This document shows, piece by piece, positions 35,716 through 44,446 of a DNA stretch of 64,000 bases; position 1 is the stretch's first letter; every line of letters begins with the position of its first letter. The position numbers were made by a program, and so were the translations under genes. Origin of the DNA: Vagococcus acidifermentans (lineage in GTDB: Bacteria > Bacillota > Bacilli > Lactobacillales > Vagococcaceae); the NCBI RefSeq assembly GCF_003987655.1, contig NZ_NGKC01000010.1, positions 1 to 64,000 of the forward strand. The letters are read 5' to 3'. The notes under the pieces are model-generated. The model was not told where the DNA came from, did no database searches, and saw nothing but the letters and a program-made list of their open reading frames with translations.

Positions 35716-38186
35716 TTCCAGTACCTAATAAAAAAAATATTTGGAAGCTGTCCCGCACTCAGTTCAAAGGTAATCGCCAGCGGAATGTGTCGCTGATTGC
35801 GGCAGTGATTCTGGCCGGATTTATGCTGACAGCAGTGTTCAGTCTGGGTATTAGTTACTTGGAAGCAGTCAAAGAGCGGAATGTCAAGTTGGAGGGTAGT
35901 TTGTACGATGCTTCTGTTCCCGGGCCGACCGGCAAACAAATTGCGGCATTTAAACAGATACCAAATGTCAAGCATACTGGTATTTTGGCAGGCTGCGCCA
36001 CGATTACTGAATTTGACGGCATAGCTGTGGACACAACTTTGGCGTGGACTGACCGGACAGGGTGGGAGCAACAGTTCAAACCGGCACTGGCATATGTCGA
36101 AGGCGACTATCCGCAAAAAGAAGGGGAGCTGCTGCTCTCAGTGAAGGCTTTGAAGAAAATGGGGATAGACGAGCCGCAAGTCGGCATGGTCCTGCCGTTG
36201 ACCTATGCGACTGATCAGGAGCTTGTCCAGCGGACGTTTACACTGTCGGGATATTACAATGACTATTCAAACCGCAACCGCGGCTTTGTTTCGGAGCAAT
36301 TTTTCACAAAAACTAAGGCAGCTGTGACCGACTTGGATAAGAGTCGTCTGCTTCTGACGTTTCACAATCCGCTGATTAATGAAGCTGACGTGAAGAAAAT
36401 GGAGGCGCAGGCCGGCCTTGTCTCGCCGCAAGTCATCTTTGCCGACACTGAGCTTTTAAGTGAGACGCGCCGGATGCTGCTTGTGCTGTTTGCACTGATA
36501 TTGCTGATAATCGTCAGCTCTTATTTACTGATTTACAACATACTGACGATTTCCATTTACAAGGATATCAGGTTTTACGGGTTGTTGCGGACGATTGGCG
36601 CAACCAGCCGGCAATTACGCCAACTGGTGTTCATGCAGCTTTTGAAAGTTTCGGTGTTCGGCATTCCGCTTGGTCTGCTGGCAGGGGCATTGTTGTCATT
36701 CGGACTGGTGCCTTCCCTTTTGGAAAGCACGTCAAACTATGAGCTGGGTCAATCAGTCAGCTTTCACCCGCTGATTTTTCTTGGCTCAGGGCTGTTCACA
36801 TTATTGACTATTTATATCAGTGCCCGCAAGCCTGCCCGCATAGCGGGAACTTTTTCATCAATTGAAGCAGCCCGCTACACCAACGTATCAAACAAGCGGG
36901 CGGGAACAAGCAAGAGCAAGAAACGTCTGATTGACATGGCTTGGCAAAATCTTTTTCGCGACAAAAAGCAGGCAGTCATCGTATTTTTGTCCTTGTTTAT
37001 CGGCTTGACCGCTTTTTTGACGATTTTTACCTTTCTAGACAGCAATCGCGCAGACCGGGTATTAGATTATATAATGGCTAATGACATGACATTAGTGAAT
37101 AAAACAGCAGCTAATGATGTTAAAAAGCAAAAATTCACGCCGGAGCTGATGAACCGGATTAAAAAGACAACAGGAGTTAAGAAAGTTTATGAATTGACTG
37201 CGACAGAAGTGGTCGTTCCTAAACAGGATGAGGTGTTCCATGCGTATGTCAAGCAGATGTATGACAGCGGTATGATGTTCGAGAATTATGAGCAGGGGCT
37301 GAAACGCATGGCAGAAAAGCCTGAGGAATTTATTAGCGTTGCCTCCGGTATTGATGAAGCTTATTTTGATGAGCTGGCAGCTAGCGGGAATTTAACAGTT
37401 AATAAGAACGATTTTCTTGCAGGGAAAACAGCGGTTTTGCGGACTACTTGGAAGACAGCAGAGGCACTGGCTGATGTGAGTGGCTCTGACTTTGAAGTAG
37501 TAAACGGTGAGCGTACACAGCGATTTCGGATTGCCGCAATTGATGCCAGCAATGCACTGCCATCTGCTAGTTATTCAGGTTTTTATCCGGAGATGCTCAT
37601 CAGTGAACAGGCAGTTGCCAAGCTGACAGATGACCCGCTGATTGATTCAATTGAAATCATTTATGATGAATCTTACGACCGTCAGCTGGAAAAGCAGTTG
37701 CTGGCACTGATTTCCGATGATAAAGAAATCGATGTGGAATCCAAGATTGCGCGCTATGACGCGATGCAAGAATCAGAAAAACAGTTGACGGTATTCGGTG
37801 TGATTCTGGCAGGGATGCTGGCGCTGCTGGGTATTATGAACTATGTCAACGTCATGACCACGAGCATCATGACACGCCAGCATGAATTTGCTATCTTACA
37901 AAGTATCGGTATGACAGGCAAGCAGCTGAATAAACTGGTGATGTTGGAGGGTGCAGGGTACGGCATCTTGTCCCTGTTGTTTGTGTCGACCGGCGGTGTC
38001 GCCATAGCTTATGGATTGTTCCAGCTTAATAACAGCGACGCCATGCCGTTTGTCATCCCGCTACTGCCTGTTGCCGGCGTGTTTGCGCTGGTGCTCCTGT
38101 TGTGCTTGCTGGTACCGAGGGTGATGCTGAGGTTTATTGGAAAAAACAGTTTGATAGATTTATTAAGCAGAGAAGCCGGCGTGTGA
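35712..38186 (+). CDS. FtsX-family ABC transporter permease (long form)
   Basis: 824 aa with two FtsX cores. Helix 1 (about 28-50) is followed by an extracellular part, then a three-helix FtsX core near 255-375. A second unit begins near residue 410 with its own first helix, a large extracellular part (about 440-685) and a last three-helix core (about 690-815). It is longer than the BceB permeases (about 650 aa) and has two similar halves, resembling the VexP/YknZ-like duplicated permeases. The two-component system upstream suggests a role in envelope-stress or peptide defence. Confidence 0.88.
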   Translation: MIPVPNKKNIWKLSRTQFKGNRQRNVSLIAAVILAGFMLTAVFSLGISYLEAVKERNVKLEGSLYDASVPGPTGKQIAAFKQIPNVKHTGILAGCATITEFDGIAVDTTLAWTDRTGWEQQFKPALAYVEGDYPQKEGELLLSVKALKKMGIDEPQVGMVLPLTYATDQELVQRTFTLSGYYNDYSNRNRGFVSEQFFTKTKAAVTDLDKSRLLLTFHNPLINEADVKKMEAQAGLVSPQVIFADTELLSETRRMLLVLFALILLIIVSSYLLIYNILTISIYKDIRFYGLLRTIGATSRQLRQLVFMQLLKVSVFGIPLGLLAGALLSFGLVPSLLESTSNYELGQSVSFHPLIFLGSGLFTLLTIYISARKPARIAGTFSSIEAARYTNVSNKRAGTSKSKKRLIDMAWQNLFRDKKQAVIVFLSLFIGLTAFLTIFTFLDSNRADRVLDYIMANDMTLVNKTAANDVKKQKFTPELMNRIKKTTGVKKVYELTATEVVVPKQDEVFHAYVKQMYDSGMMFENYEQGLKRMAEKPEEFISVASGIDEAYFDELAASGNLTVNKNDFLAGKTAVLRTTWKTAEALADVSGSDFEVVNGERTQRFRIAAIDASNALPSASYSGFYPEMLISEQAVAKLTDDPLIDSIEIIYDESYDRQLEKQLLALISDDKEIDVESKIARYDAMQESEKQLTVFGVILAGMLALLGIMNYVNVMTTSIMTRQHEFAILQSIGMTGKQLNKLVMLEGAGYGILSLLFVSTGGVAIAYGLFQLNNSDAMPFVIPLLPVAGVFALVLLLCLLVPRVMLRFIGKNSLIDLLSREAGV

Positions 38187-38188
38187 GC

Positions 38189-38229
38189 AAAAACCATCTC
38201 TTGATAGTTAAATCAAGAGATGGTTTTAG
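38189..38229. terminator. Terminator between permease and telA
   Basis: Stem AAAACCATCTCTTGAT/ATCAAGAGATGGTTTT (38190-38205 with 38212-38227), suitable for both converging genes. Confidence 0.9.
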
Positions 38230-38230
38230 T

Positions 38231-39439
38231 TTAATTATTGGTCATTTCGAGCAGTTTGTTCTTCAAATCTTCTTCCATGATTGCCAATTCGATTTCGGCA
38301 TTCTTGCGTTTCTCCTTACCTTCTTTTTGGATACGCAGTGTTTCCTGAATGGTTTCAATCAAATCGTTTTGTGTTTTTTGCAAGGTTTCGATATCGACAA
38401 TACCGCGTTCGTTTTCTTCAGCTGTTTCAATGGCAGAAATCTTCAGCATCTCTGAATTTTTCTTCAGCAGGTCATTGGTCGTTTCAGACACTTGACGTTG
38501 TGCCGTCACGGCATCTTTCTGACGCAGAAGTGTCAATGCGATAGCTACTTGATTTTTCCATAGCGGAATGGCTGTATTGATAGACGCTTGAATTTTTTCA
38601 GCCAGCGCCTGATTGGTATTTTGAATCAGCCGGATTTGCGGTGCCTGCTGAATCGTGATTTGCCGTGCCAAACGCAAGTCATGTGTCCGCTTGTCCAAGC
38701 GGTCGACAAATTGATTCAAGTCATTGACGATTTGCACATCCATCTGGTCGCCGCTTTTTTCAGCAGCTTCCATTGCTGCTGGAATCGTTGTCGTCACCAG
38801 TTCGTCAAGCTTTACCTCGCCGGCAGCGATGTAAATATTCAGCGCATCAAAATAGTCTTTGTTTTTATGATACAAGGTTTCCAGCATTTGGTTGTCGTGC
38901 AGCAGACCGTTTTTTTCTTTATCCAGCTTTACGGCAATTTTGTCGATTTGCGCGCCGATTTTCTGATACTTGGCGGTAATTTCATAAACGGACTGTTTCA
39001 CCTTGCCGAAAATGCGTTTAAAGACGTTGCGGTCTTGGGCTTCAAGCTCACTCGGGCTGGCTTCGTTCAACCGGTACATCAGCTCGGTCAATGAATCTCC
39101 GACTGGGCCGATGTCCTGCGTTTGAACATGCGACAGCATGCTGTGAGAAAATTCGCTCAGCTTCTGCTGGGCCGCCGCCCCGTAGCTCAGAACCGCCTGG
39201 CTGTCGTTCGTATCGATTTGTGCAGCTAAATCGATGGCTTGTTTTTTGCGGTCTTCGGGCAGTTTGTCAAGGATTTTGACAGAAGCATTCTGGTCGGCCA
39301 GGGATTTCAATTCCTGTTTCTGGCTGGCTGTCAGCTTCGCCGCGTTAGGGTCTGAAAACGGGTTGCTTAGTAAATCTTCTAATGTATCATTTACCGGAGT
39401 GACATCGGTCACGGGTTGTTTGTTTAGTTCGTCGGTCAT
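38231..39439 (-). CDS. telA: TelA-family toxic anion resistance protein
   Basis: 402 aa, almost wholly helical and charged, cytoplasmic. The N-terminal region with [18 protein letters not shown] and the core [23 protein letters not shown].. [12 protein letters not shown].. [51 protein letters not shown] are the TelA/YceH signature. The family is linked to tellurite and cell-envelope stress tolerance; the molecular function is not settled. The start overlaps the stop of the xpaC-like gene by 4 bp. Confidence 0.93.
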   Translation of the reverse strand: MTDELNKQPVTDVTPVNDTLEDLLSNPFSDPNAAKLTASQKQELKSLADQNASVKILDKLPEDRKKQAIDLAAQIDTNDSQAVLSYGAAAQQKLSEFSHSMLSHVQTQDIGPVGDSLTELMYRLNEASPSELEAQDRNVFKRIFGKVKQSVYEITAKYQKIGAQIDKIAVKLDKEKNGLLHDNQMLETLYHKNKDYFDALNIYIAAGEVKLDELVTTTIPAAMEAAEKSGDQMDVQIVNDLNQFVDRLDKRTHDLRLARQITIQQAPQIRLIQNTNQALAEKIQASINTAIPLWKNQVAIALTLLRQKDAVTAQRQVSETTNDLLKKNSEMLKISAIETAEENERGIVDIETLQKTQNDLIETIQETLRIQKEGKEKRKNAEIELAIMEEDLKNKLLEMTNN

Positions 39440-40173
39440 ACATGATTCTCCTCTTTGTCATTATCGGACTGCAAGTCTTCCTTAAGGCTATTATCCCTGT
39501 TTATATTTTGTTTGGCAATAGATATCTCTACTTCCAATTCTTCCAAGTCATCTGATACAAACCGGTTGTAGTCTTCAACAATTAGCTTTGAAACCGCATC
39601 AATGGCTTCGGCACTATCGTTCAATGCCTCATAGGTGCTTTTGTTTTTGATTTCGTGGTCGTTGATTTCGATGTATTTGTCCGTCAGCTCGACGATATTC
39701 GGCAAATGGGCATAGAGGAAGCGGTCGGCCTGATGCAGCTTGGTCGGCTCCTTCACCATTTCCTTAAACATGGCTTTAGATGCTTTCAATGTGTCGTTTC
39801 GCAAATTGATAGCTTTTAATTTTGACAGGCTGTTCATATTTTTTTCAAGTTGTTTAATTTGTTTTTTAGCAGATGCCATTGTTTCGCGGAAAAAAGTGAT
39901 TTCCTGCTCGGTCATACCCAATTCCACATAGTGCGATTCCTTTTCAGGCGACAATGAAGGAATATCGTCGCTTTCGCTGCTGCGGTTCCCTGTCAAGCTT
40001 TTTTTCAGGAAGTAAATACCAACTATAATGATAATCAGCGGGACTATCATTGAGCGGATGATCATGTGCCAATTCCAGTAAAAGTAGTTTGATACAAGGT
40101 ACAGCAGAAAGATGCCGGCTATTATTATGAAAATAGTTTTTAGTAAACTTCGTCTTTTTTTCACTGAACTCAC
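39436..40173 (-). CDS. XpaC-like membrane protein
   Basis: 245 aa. Two N-terminal helices (about 11-31 and 37-57) are followed by a cytoplasmic helical domain ([28 protein letters not shown].. [20 protein letters not shown]). This is the XpaC family, first named for hydrolysis of a phosphatase dye, and it is almost always next to telA, as here. RBS AGGAGTGAG. It is probably the membrane anchor or partner of TelA. Confidence 0.88.
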   Translation of the reverse strand: MSSVKKRRSLLKTIFIIIAGIFLLYLVSNYFYWNWHMIIRSMIVPLIIIIVGIYFLKKSLTGNRSSESDDIPSLSPEKESHYVELGMTEQEITFFRETMASAKKQIKQLEKNMNSLSKLKAINLRNDTLKASKAMFKEMVKEPTKLHQADRFLYAHLPNIVELTDKYIEINDHEIKNKSTYEALNDSAEAIDAVSKLIVEDYNRFVSDDLEELEVEISIAKQNINRDNSLKEDLQSDNDKEENHV

Positions 40174-40292
40174 TCCTGTTGCAAAATTTGATTATCTGAG
40201 TTTATTTTAGCACAGCTGAAAAAATTAATACTCAGTCCTCAGATTGATTTCTTGAAAATAAGACAGTTGAATCAGCTATTGAGAAAATTCAA

Positions 40293-40321
40293 TTGAAATA
40301 ACTGTCACTTAAAGGTATTAT
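40293..40321 (+). promoter_or_regulatory. Promoter of nudF
   Basis: -35 TTGAAA (40293-40298), 17 bp, -10 TATTAT (40316-40321). Confidence 0.7.
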
Positions 40322-40367
40322 AAATTTAATCATAACCACATTTATAGACAGATTCAAGGAGAAGCTT

Positions 40368-40910
40368 ATGGATTTTAATGAAAAAACAATAAACAGACAA
40401 GAAATTTTTAAAGGCAATATTATTGATGTTGCTTTAGACGAAGTGGAACTGCCCAACGGCAAGACCGCACAACGTGAATTGGTATTTCATAATGGCGGCG
40501 TCGGTTTGCTTGCTTTGACTGCTGAGCAGAAGATAGTGCTCGTCAAACAGTTCCGCAAGCCGCTGGAACGGACAATACTCGAAATCCCGGCGGGCAAAAT
40601 CGAACAAGGGGAGACAGACCCCGAGGCGGTAGCAGTGCGCGAACTTGAAGAGGAGACAGATTACATTGCCGGCAGCATTTCTCCGATTGCTGATTTTATT
40701 TTATCGCCCGGATTTTGCGATGAACGCCACTATTTATTTTTAGCGACGGATTTAAAAAAATCGGCCGACCCGCTGCCGCCAGACGAGGATGAATTTTTGG
40801 AGATTATCGAATTAACACTGGCCGAGGCCAAACAGGAGATTGTCAGAGGTACTATTTGTGATGCAAAGACAATGTATGCTATTCTTTATTGGGAGAGCTT
40901 TATGTCCTGA
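40368..40910 (+). CDS. nudF: ADP-ribose pyrophosphatase (Nudix)
   Basis: 180 aa. A typical NudF start (MDFNEKTINRQEIFKGNIIDVALDEVELPNGKTAQRELVFHNGGVG). The Nudix box reads GKIEQGETDPEAVAVRELEEETDY: the Gly, Glu and REL-EE metal ligands are present but the usual final Gly is Asp. It cleaves ADP-ribose to AMP and ribose-5-phosphate. It is the first gene of a run with the small membrane gene, mtnN and pncA-like gene. Confidence 0.94.
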   Translation: MDFNEKTINRQEIFKGNIIDVALDEVELPNGKTAQRELVFHNGGVGLLALTAEQKIVLVKQFRKPLERTILEIPAGKIEQGETDPEAVAVRELEEETDYIAGSISPIADFILSPGFCDERHYLFLATDLKKSADPLPPDEDEFLEIIELTLAEAKQEIVRGTICDAKTMYAILYWESFMS

Positions 40911-40928
40911 TAACTGAGGAGGATGTAT

Positions 40929-41123
40929 GTGTTTAACAAAAAGAAAAAGCCGGACGACCGCACGGATGATATCCGCTTTCAGGAAGAGGACCATCAACTG
41001 CTGACGCGCCGCCGGGTAAAGGATTATAATCAGGCGAAAAAACGCAACCGCTGGCTGAATTTGGCGATTGTGGTTGTCATTATATTACTGGCTATAACGG
41101 CGTATGCCATATTTTATTTATAA
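40929..41123 (+). CDS. Small single-helix membrane protein
   Basis: 64 aa from GTG 40929; the in-frame ATG at 40923 directly abuts AGGAGG and is too close. The N-terminal half is very basic and acidic (FNKKKKPDDRTDDIRFQEEDHQLLTRRRVKDYNQAKKRNRW); the C-terminus is one membrane helix (LNLAIVVVIILLAITAYAIFYL). It is tightly packed between nudF (18 bp) and mtnN (11 bp), so it belongs to the operon. No family was recognised. Confidence 0.8.
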   Translation: MFNKKKKPDDRTDDIRFQEEDHQLLTRRRVKDYNQAKKRNRWLNLAIVVVIILLAITAYAIFYL

Positions 41124-41134
41124 GGAGACGGTCA

Positions 41135-41827
41135 ATGAAAATCGGGATTATCGGAGCTATGTCGGAGGAAGTGGTGCTTTTATCCGAACAGCTGACAGAC
41201 TCAGAAGTTTGGGAAGAAGCCGGCGCAACTTTTTACAAAGGAAAAATCAATGAGCACGAAGTCATTGTGACACTGTCCGGTATCGGCAAAGTGCTGGCTG
41301 CCGTCACAGCCACATTGCTGATTAGTCGTTACCAAGTGGATGTTGTGATTAATACAGGATCGGCTGGCGGCATCGGCCAACAGCTGAAAATCGGCGATCT
41401 GGTTATCTCGGACAAGGTAGCATACTCGGATGTGGACGTGACGGCATTCGGCTATCAATACGGACAGATGGCGGGCATGCCGCTTTACTATGAAGCGGAC
41501 ACACGGCTGATTGAGGCCGCGTCACAGGCAGCACGGAAAAACGGGCAGAACATCCATGTCGGTTTAATCGTTTCAGGCGACACATTTGTCAGCAGTGCAG
41601 AGAAGATTCGTCTAATCAAGGGACATTTTCCGCAAGCTTTGGCCAATGAAATGGAAGGGGCGGCAATTGCGCAAGTGGCTTTTCGGTACCAAGTGCCTTT
41701 TGTTGTCATCCGGGCGGTCAGTGATGTCGCTGATGCCGGTGCCAGTGTTGATTTTGACACATTTATTGTTGAAGCAGGAAAAAAATCCGCCAACATGGTC
41801 ATGTCGTTGTTGAAAGAATTAGCGTAA
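41135..41827 (+). CDS. mtnN: 5'-methylthioadenosine/S-adenosylhomocysteine nucleosidase
   Basis: 230 aa. MKIGIIGAMSEEV at the start, NTGSAGGIGQQLKIGDLVIS, and the catalytic region NEMEGAAIAQVAFRYQVPFVVIRAVSDVAD are diagnostic of MtnN/Pfs. It splits adenine from methylthioadenosine and S-adenosylhomocysteine in methyl-donor recycling and on the route to autoinducer-2. RBS AAGGAGACGG. It sits in the nudF operon. Confidence 0.97.
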   Translation: MKIGIIGAMSEEVVLLSEQLTDSEVWEEAGATFYKGKINEHEVIVTLSGIGKVLAAVTATLLISRYQVDVVINTGSAGGIGQQLKIGDLVISDKVAYSDVDVTAFGYQYGQMAGMPLYYEADTRLIEAASQAARKNGQNIHVGLIVSGDTFVSSAEKIRLIKGHFPQALANEMEGAAIAQVAFRYQVPFVVIRAVSDVADAGASVDFDTFIVEAGKKSANMVMSLLKELA

Positions 41828-41841
41828 AGGTGGTAATAAAA

Positions 41842-42387
41842 ATGGAAGCATTGATTTCAATTGATTATACGTACGATTTTGTTGCAACAGACGGTAAATT
41901 AACAACCGGCAAAGCCGGCCAGCAAATTGAGCAGCATTTGGTAAGTTTGACGAAACAGTTTATCGCTAACGGTGATTTCGTCGTGTTTGCCATTGACGGG
42001 CATGACCCGGCTGACCAGTATCATCCGGAGAACGACCTGTTTCCGCCACACAATGTCATCGGCACAGCCGGCCGGGAATTGTACGGGGCGCTGGCACCAT
42101 TGTATCAGGCGGAAAAGGACAAAGACACAGTCTACTGGATTGACAAACGTCACTATTCAGCATTCAGCGGCACAGATCTGGATATCCGCCTGAGGGAGCG
42201 GGGCATCCAGACAGTACATCTGACGGGTGTCTGTACGGATATTTGCGTGTTGCATACAGCGATTGACGCTTACAATTTAGGTTATAAACTAGTGGTTCAT
42301 GAACAAGCTGTCCAAAGTTTTGACCCGGTCGGACATGACTGGGCATTGAAACACATGAAAGGAACATTAGGCGCACAAATCGTTTAG
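41842..42387 (+). CDS. Nicotinamidase-like cysteine hydrolase
   Basis: 181 aa from the ATG at 41842, behind AAAGGTGG. The isochorismatase fold shows Asp in SIDYTYDF, Lys in DKRHYSAFSGTDLD and the nucleophile Cys in LTGVCTDICVLHTAID, the triad of PncA-type amidases; the metal-binding pattern FAIDGHDPADQYHPEN fits nicotinamidase. It would deamidate nicotinamide for NAD salvage, fitting the ADP-ribose hydrolase upstream. It follows mtnN by 14 bp. Confidence 0.88.
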   Translation: MEALISIDYTYDFVATDGKLTTGKAGQQIEQHLVSLTKQFIANGDFVVFAIDGHDPADQYHPENDLFPPHNVIGTAGRELYGALAPLYQAEKDKDTVYWIDKRHYSAFSGTDLDIRLRERGIQTVHLTGVCTDICVLHTAIDAYNLGYKLVVHEQAVQSFDPVGHDWALKHMKGTLGAQIV

Positions 42388-42412
42388 AGAGATTGCAGAT
42401 ATAAAGATAAAA

Positions 42413-42464
42413 AAGCTCCAATCTTAACAGCCAGACATATTTGCTGTTATGATTGGAGTTTTTT
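42413..42464 (+). terminator. Terminator of the nudF-mtnN operon
   Basis: Stem CTCCAATC/GATTGGAG (42416-42423 with 42451-42458) with inner TAACAGC/GCTGTTA, followed by TTTTTTG. Confidence 0.88.
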
Positions 42465-42558
42465 GAAAAATAGAAAGGCAGTTATGGGAGTAAATGACAT
42501 TTTAGCATTTGTCGCGACATTTACCAGCGGTATTTCTGAACAGCAAAGAACGCAGACG

Positions 42559-42591
42559 ATAAAAAACCGGCAGACATCTTATCTGCCGGTT
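42559..42591 (-). terminator. Terminator of the alpha/beta hydrolase gene
   Basis: Stem AACCGGCAGA/TCTGCCGGTT (42565-42574 with 42582-42591), followed by a T run on the minus strand. Confidence 0.85.
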
Positions 42592-42599
42592 AATTATTA

Positions 42600-43334
42600 T
42601 TAGCTGCCATGTTTTTCCGACTGCATTTTCAGCCAGTTTTCTGCTAAATTTTTCCACTGATGCGTATGCGGCACATCCCCGGAAATGCTTAGCGCATGAC
42701 CGCCTTCCGGAAAGACATGCAACTCGAAAGGGATGTTGTTTTTGGACAGCGCGCGGGCTAAGGTCAAACTATTTTCCACTGGAACGACCGGGTCGGCAGC
42801 AGTGTGCCAGATGAACGCAGGAGGAGTGGCCCGGTCAACTAGACGTTCAATCGAATAGTCTTCTGCTTTTTCACCACTTGTACCGAGAAATATATCCCGG
42901 CTGCCGCAATGGGCGCATTCCCCGGCGATAGAGACGACAGGGTATGACAGCATCATGCCGTCCGGCCGGGTATCAATAGCTGTGCTGATAAGGCCGGCAA
43001 CATGACCGCCTGCTGAAAAGCCCATGACGTAGATATGGCTGACATAAGGCAGTGAGCGCAAATGCTGCATCGTTTGCTCCAAGCCATTTAGAAAATCAAC
43101 GGGATTAATCGTCAGCACCTGATAGGCCAAGACAGCGGCATGATAGCCCAGCTGATGCATCCAGTCAGCTATCGCCCGTCCTTCGTCCTCAACGGAAATC
43201 AAACGGTAGCCGCCGCCCGGACAAATCAGCACCAAAGGCCTCGGCTTACCATCCAGCGGGTCTAAAATCAGATGCGTGTTACGAGGTGTCTCAAGTTCAG
43301 CCAAATGTTCAATACCAGTTGTAATTTGTATCAT
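42600..43334 (-). CDS. Alpha/beta hydrolase, esterase type
   Basis: 244 aa from the ATG at 43334, 9 bp after AGGAGG; an ATG at 43343 abuts the site directly. The oxyanion loop is CPGGGY, the nucleophile elbow GFSAGGH (about residue 105), the acid is in TAADPVVPVENS and the His in FPEGGHALS. This resembles the BD-FAE/esterase_lipase group. It has no signal peptide, so it is cytoplasmic; small ester substrates are likely but unknown. It is monocistronic. Confidence 0.88.
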   Translation of the reverse strand: MIQITTGIEHLAELETPRNTHLILDPLDGKPRPLVLICPGGGYRLISVEDEGRAIADWMHQLGYHAAVLAYQVLTINPVDFLNGLEQTMQHLRSLPYVSHIYVMGFSAGGHVAGLISTAIDTRPDGMMLSYPVVSIAGECAHCGSRDIFLGTSGEKAEDYSIERLVDRATPPAFIWHTAADPVVPVENSLTLARALSKNNIPFELHVFPEGGHALSISGDVPHTHQWKNLAENWLKMQSEKHGS

Positions 43335-43416
43335 GTGTATCATCCTCCTATATATGAATACAAATAGTTAACCACGTTTCGCAAAAGAAGACGAGCGTGC
43401 CTGCCGTCAGCATAAA

Positions 43417-43451
43417 ACAAAACCCCTGCGGGCAACCTAGGCCTGCAGGGG
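43417..43451 (-). terminator. Terminator of rplY
   Basis: CCCCTGC/GCAGGGG (43423-43429 with 43445-43451) with further inner pairing, then TTTTGTTTT on the minus strand. Confidence 0.85.
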
Positions 43452-43470
43452 AATATTTTGATTGAAAGGA

Positions 43471-44073
43471 TTACTCTTCTTCTGACGGAGCTTCTCCTTC
43501 TTCAGTCTCTTCTATTTCTTCGATAGCTCTAGGTGCACCAATGACGAGGATTTGCTCTTCCGGGTCATTGACGATAGTGTAATCGTCATGTTTTGGAATA
43601 TCTGCAATCGTCAGTGCATCACCGATTGCAAGGTCTGTAATATCTACTTCAACTTGCTCAGGCAATTTGTCAGGTGTTGCGGAAACAACAACAGAATACA
43701 GGCTTTGTTCCAGAATACCGCCTTCTTTCATTCCCTTGGCTGTTCCAACGACTGAAAGTTCTGCTTCGACTTCTGTTTCTTCGTTCATGTCAACAGCTAA
43801 AAATTCAACGTGGACCCAGTCTTTAGTGAATGTATCCAACTGGTAGTCAAACAACAGAGTATTGATTTTTTTACCATTGACGTCCAACGTGTAAACACCG
43901 TTTAATCCATTTTGACGAATAGTTTTATCCAGTGTTTGTGCGTCAACTGAAATAGTAACGTCCTCAATTGTTTTTCCGTATACAGAACCTGGCACACGGC
44001 CTTCTTTACGCAATTTTTTGCGGATTGAGCGCGGTCTGACAGCTCTTTCTTCTACTTTTAGTATGACTGACAT
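43471..44073 (-). CDS. rplY: 50S ribosomal protein L25, general stress Ctc form
   Basis: 200 aa from MSVILKVEERAVRPRSIRKKLRKEGRVPGSVYGK at 44073, behind CTAAGGAGG. The N-terminal half binds 5S rRNA; the C-terminal TL5/Ctc domain ends in a very acidic tail (EEIEETEEGEAPSEEE), typical of Firmicutes. In related species Ctc is induced by general stress. An upstream in-frame ATG at 44187 is rejected for lack of a ribosome binding site. Confidence 0.96.
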   Translation of the reverse strand: MSVILKVEERAVRPRSIRKKLRKEGRVPGSVYGKTIEDVTISVDAQTLDKTIRQNGLNGVYTLDVNGKKINTLLFDYQLDTFTKDWVHVEFLAVDMNEETEVEAELSVVGTAKGMKEGGILEQSLYSVVVSATPDKLPEQVEVDITDLAIGDALTIADIPKHDDYTIVNDPEEQILVIGAPRAIEEIEETEEGEAPSEEE

Positions 44074-44446
44074 AATTATTTTCCTCCTTAGATTATTCCT
44101 CACATCAGTTTGTGCCATTAGGGGATTTCCCTTGTGGCCAATCGCCTTTTTTAAAAATGAGTGTCGCATTTTTAAACAACGGGTCAACTGCTTGATATTA
44201 CAATGAGAGGCAGGTCTAAAGACATCAGAAATAATTACGGCTAATCTCTCTAGAATGTGTTAGTAGGAAAGACTTAAGCAACCTACTTATTGCCTGCTCA
44301 TCGCGGTTTTGTGACACTAATTTCCCGCACTATAATATAAGCTTATGTACTTACCTTACCCGTAATTGTGCAAAGAGTCAAGCAAAGCCCCTGATGTTTC
44401 TTGCAAATAGTGAAAAATACATGGAAGTTTTTAATACTATTAGAAA
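44074..44446. other. Gap between rplY and the M42 peptidase gene
   Basis: It holds the rplY promoter region; I see no gene or RNA in it. Several A+T-rich hexamers occur but no clear promoter. Confidence 0.4.

Noticed and set aside
38588-39094. Plus-strand open frame of 168 codons opposite telA
   Set aside because: Shadow of the telA coding frame, with no start signal and no conserved pattern.
42484-42600. Short plus-strand ORF MGVNDILAFVATFTSG... after the pncA-like gene
   Set aside because: It runs through the terminator of the opposite gene and has only a weak ribosome binding site; no support as a gene.
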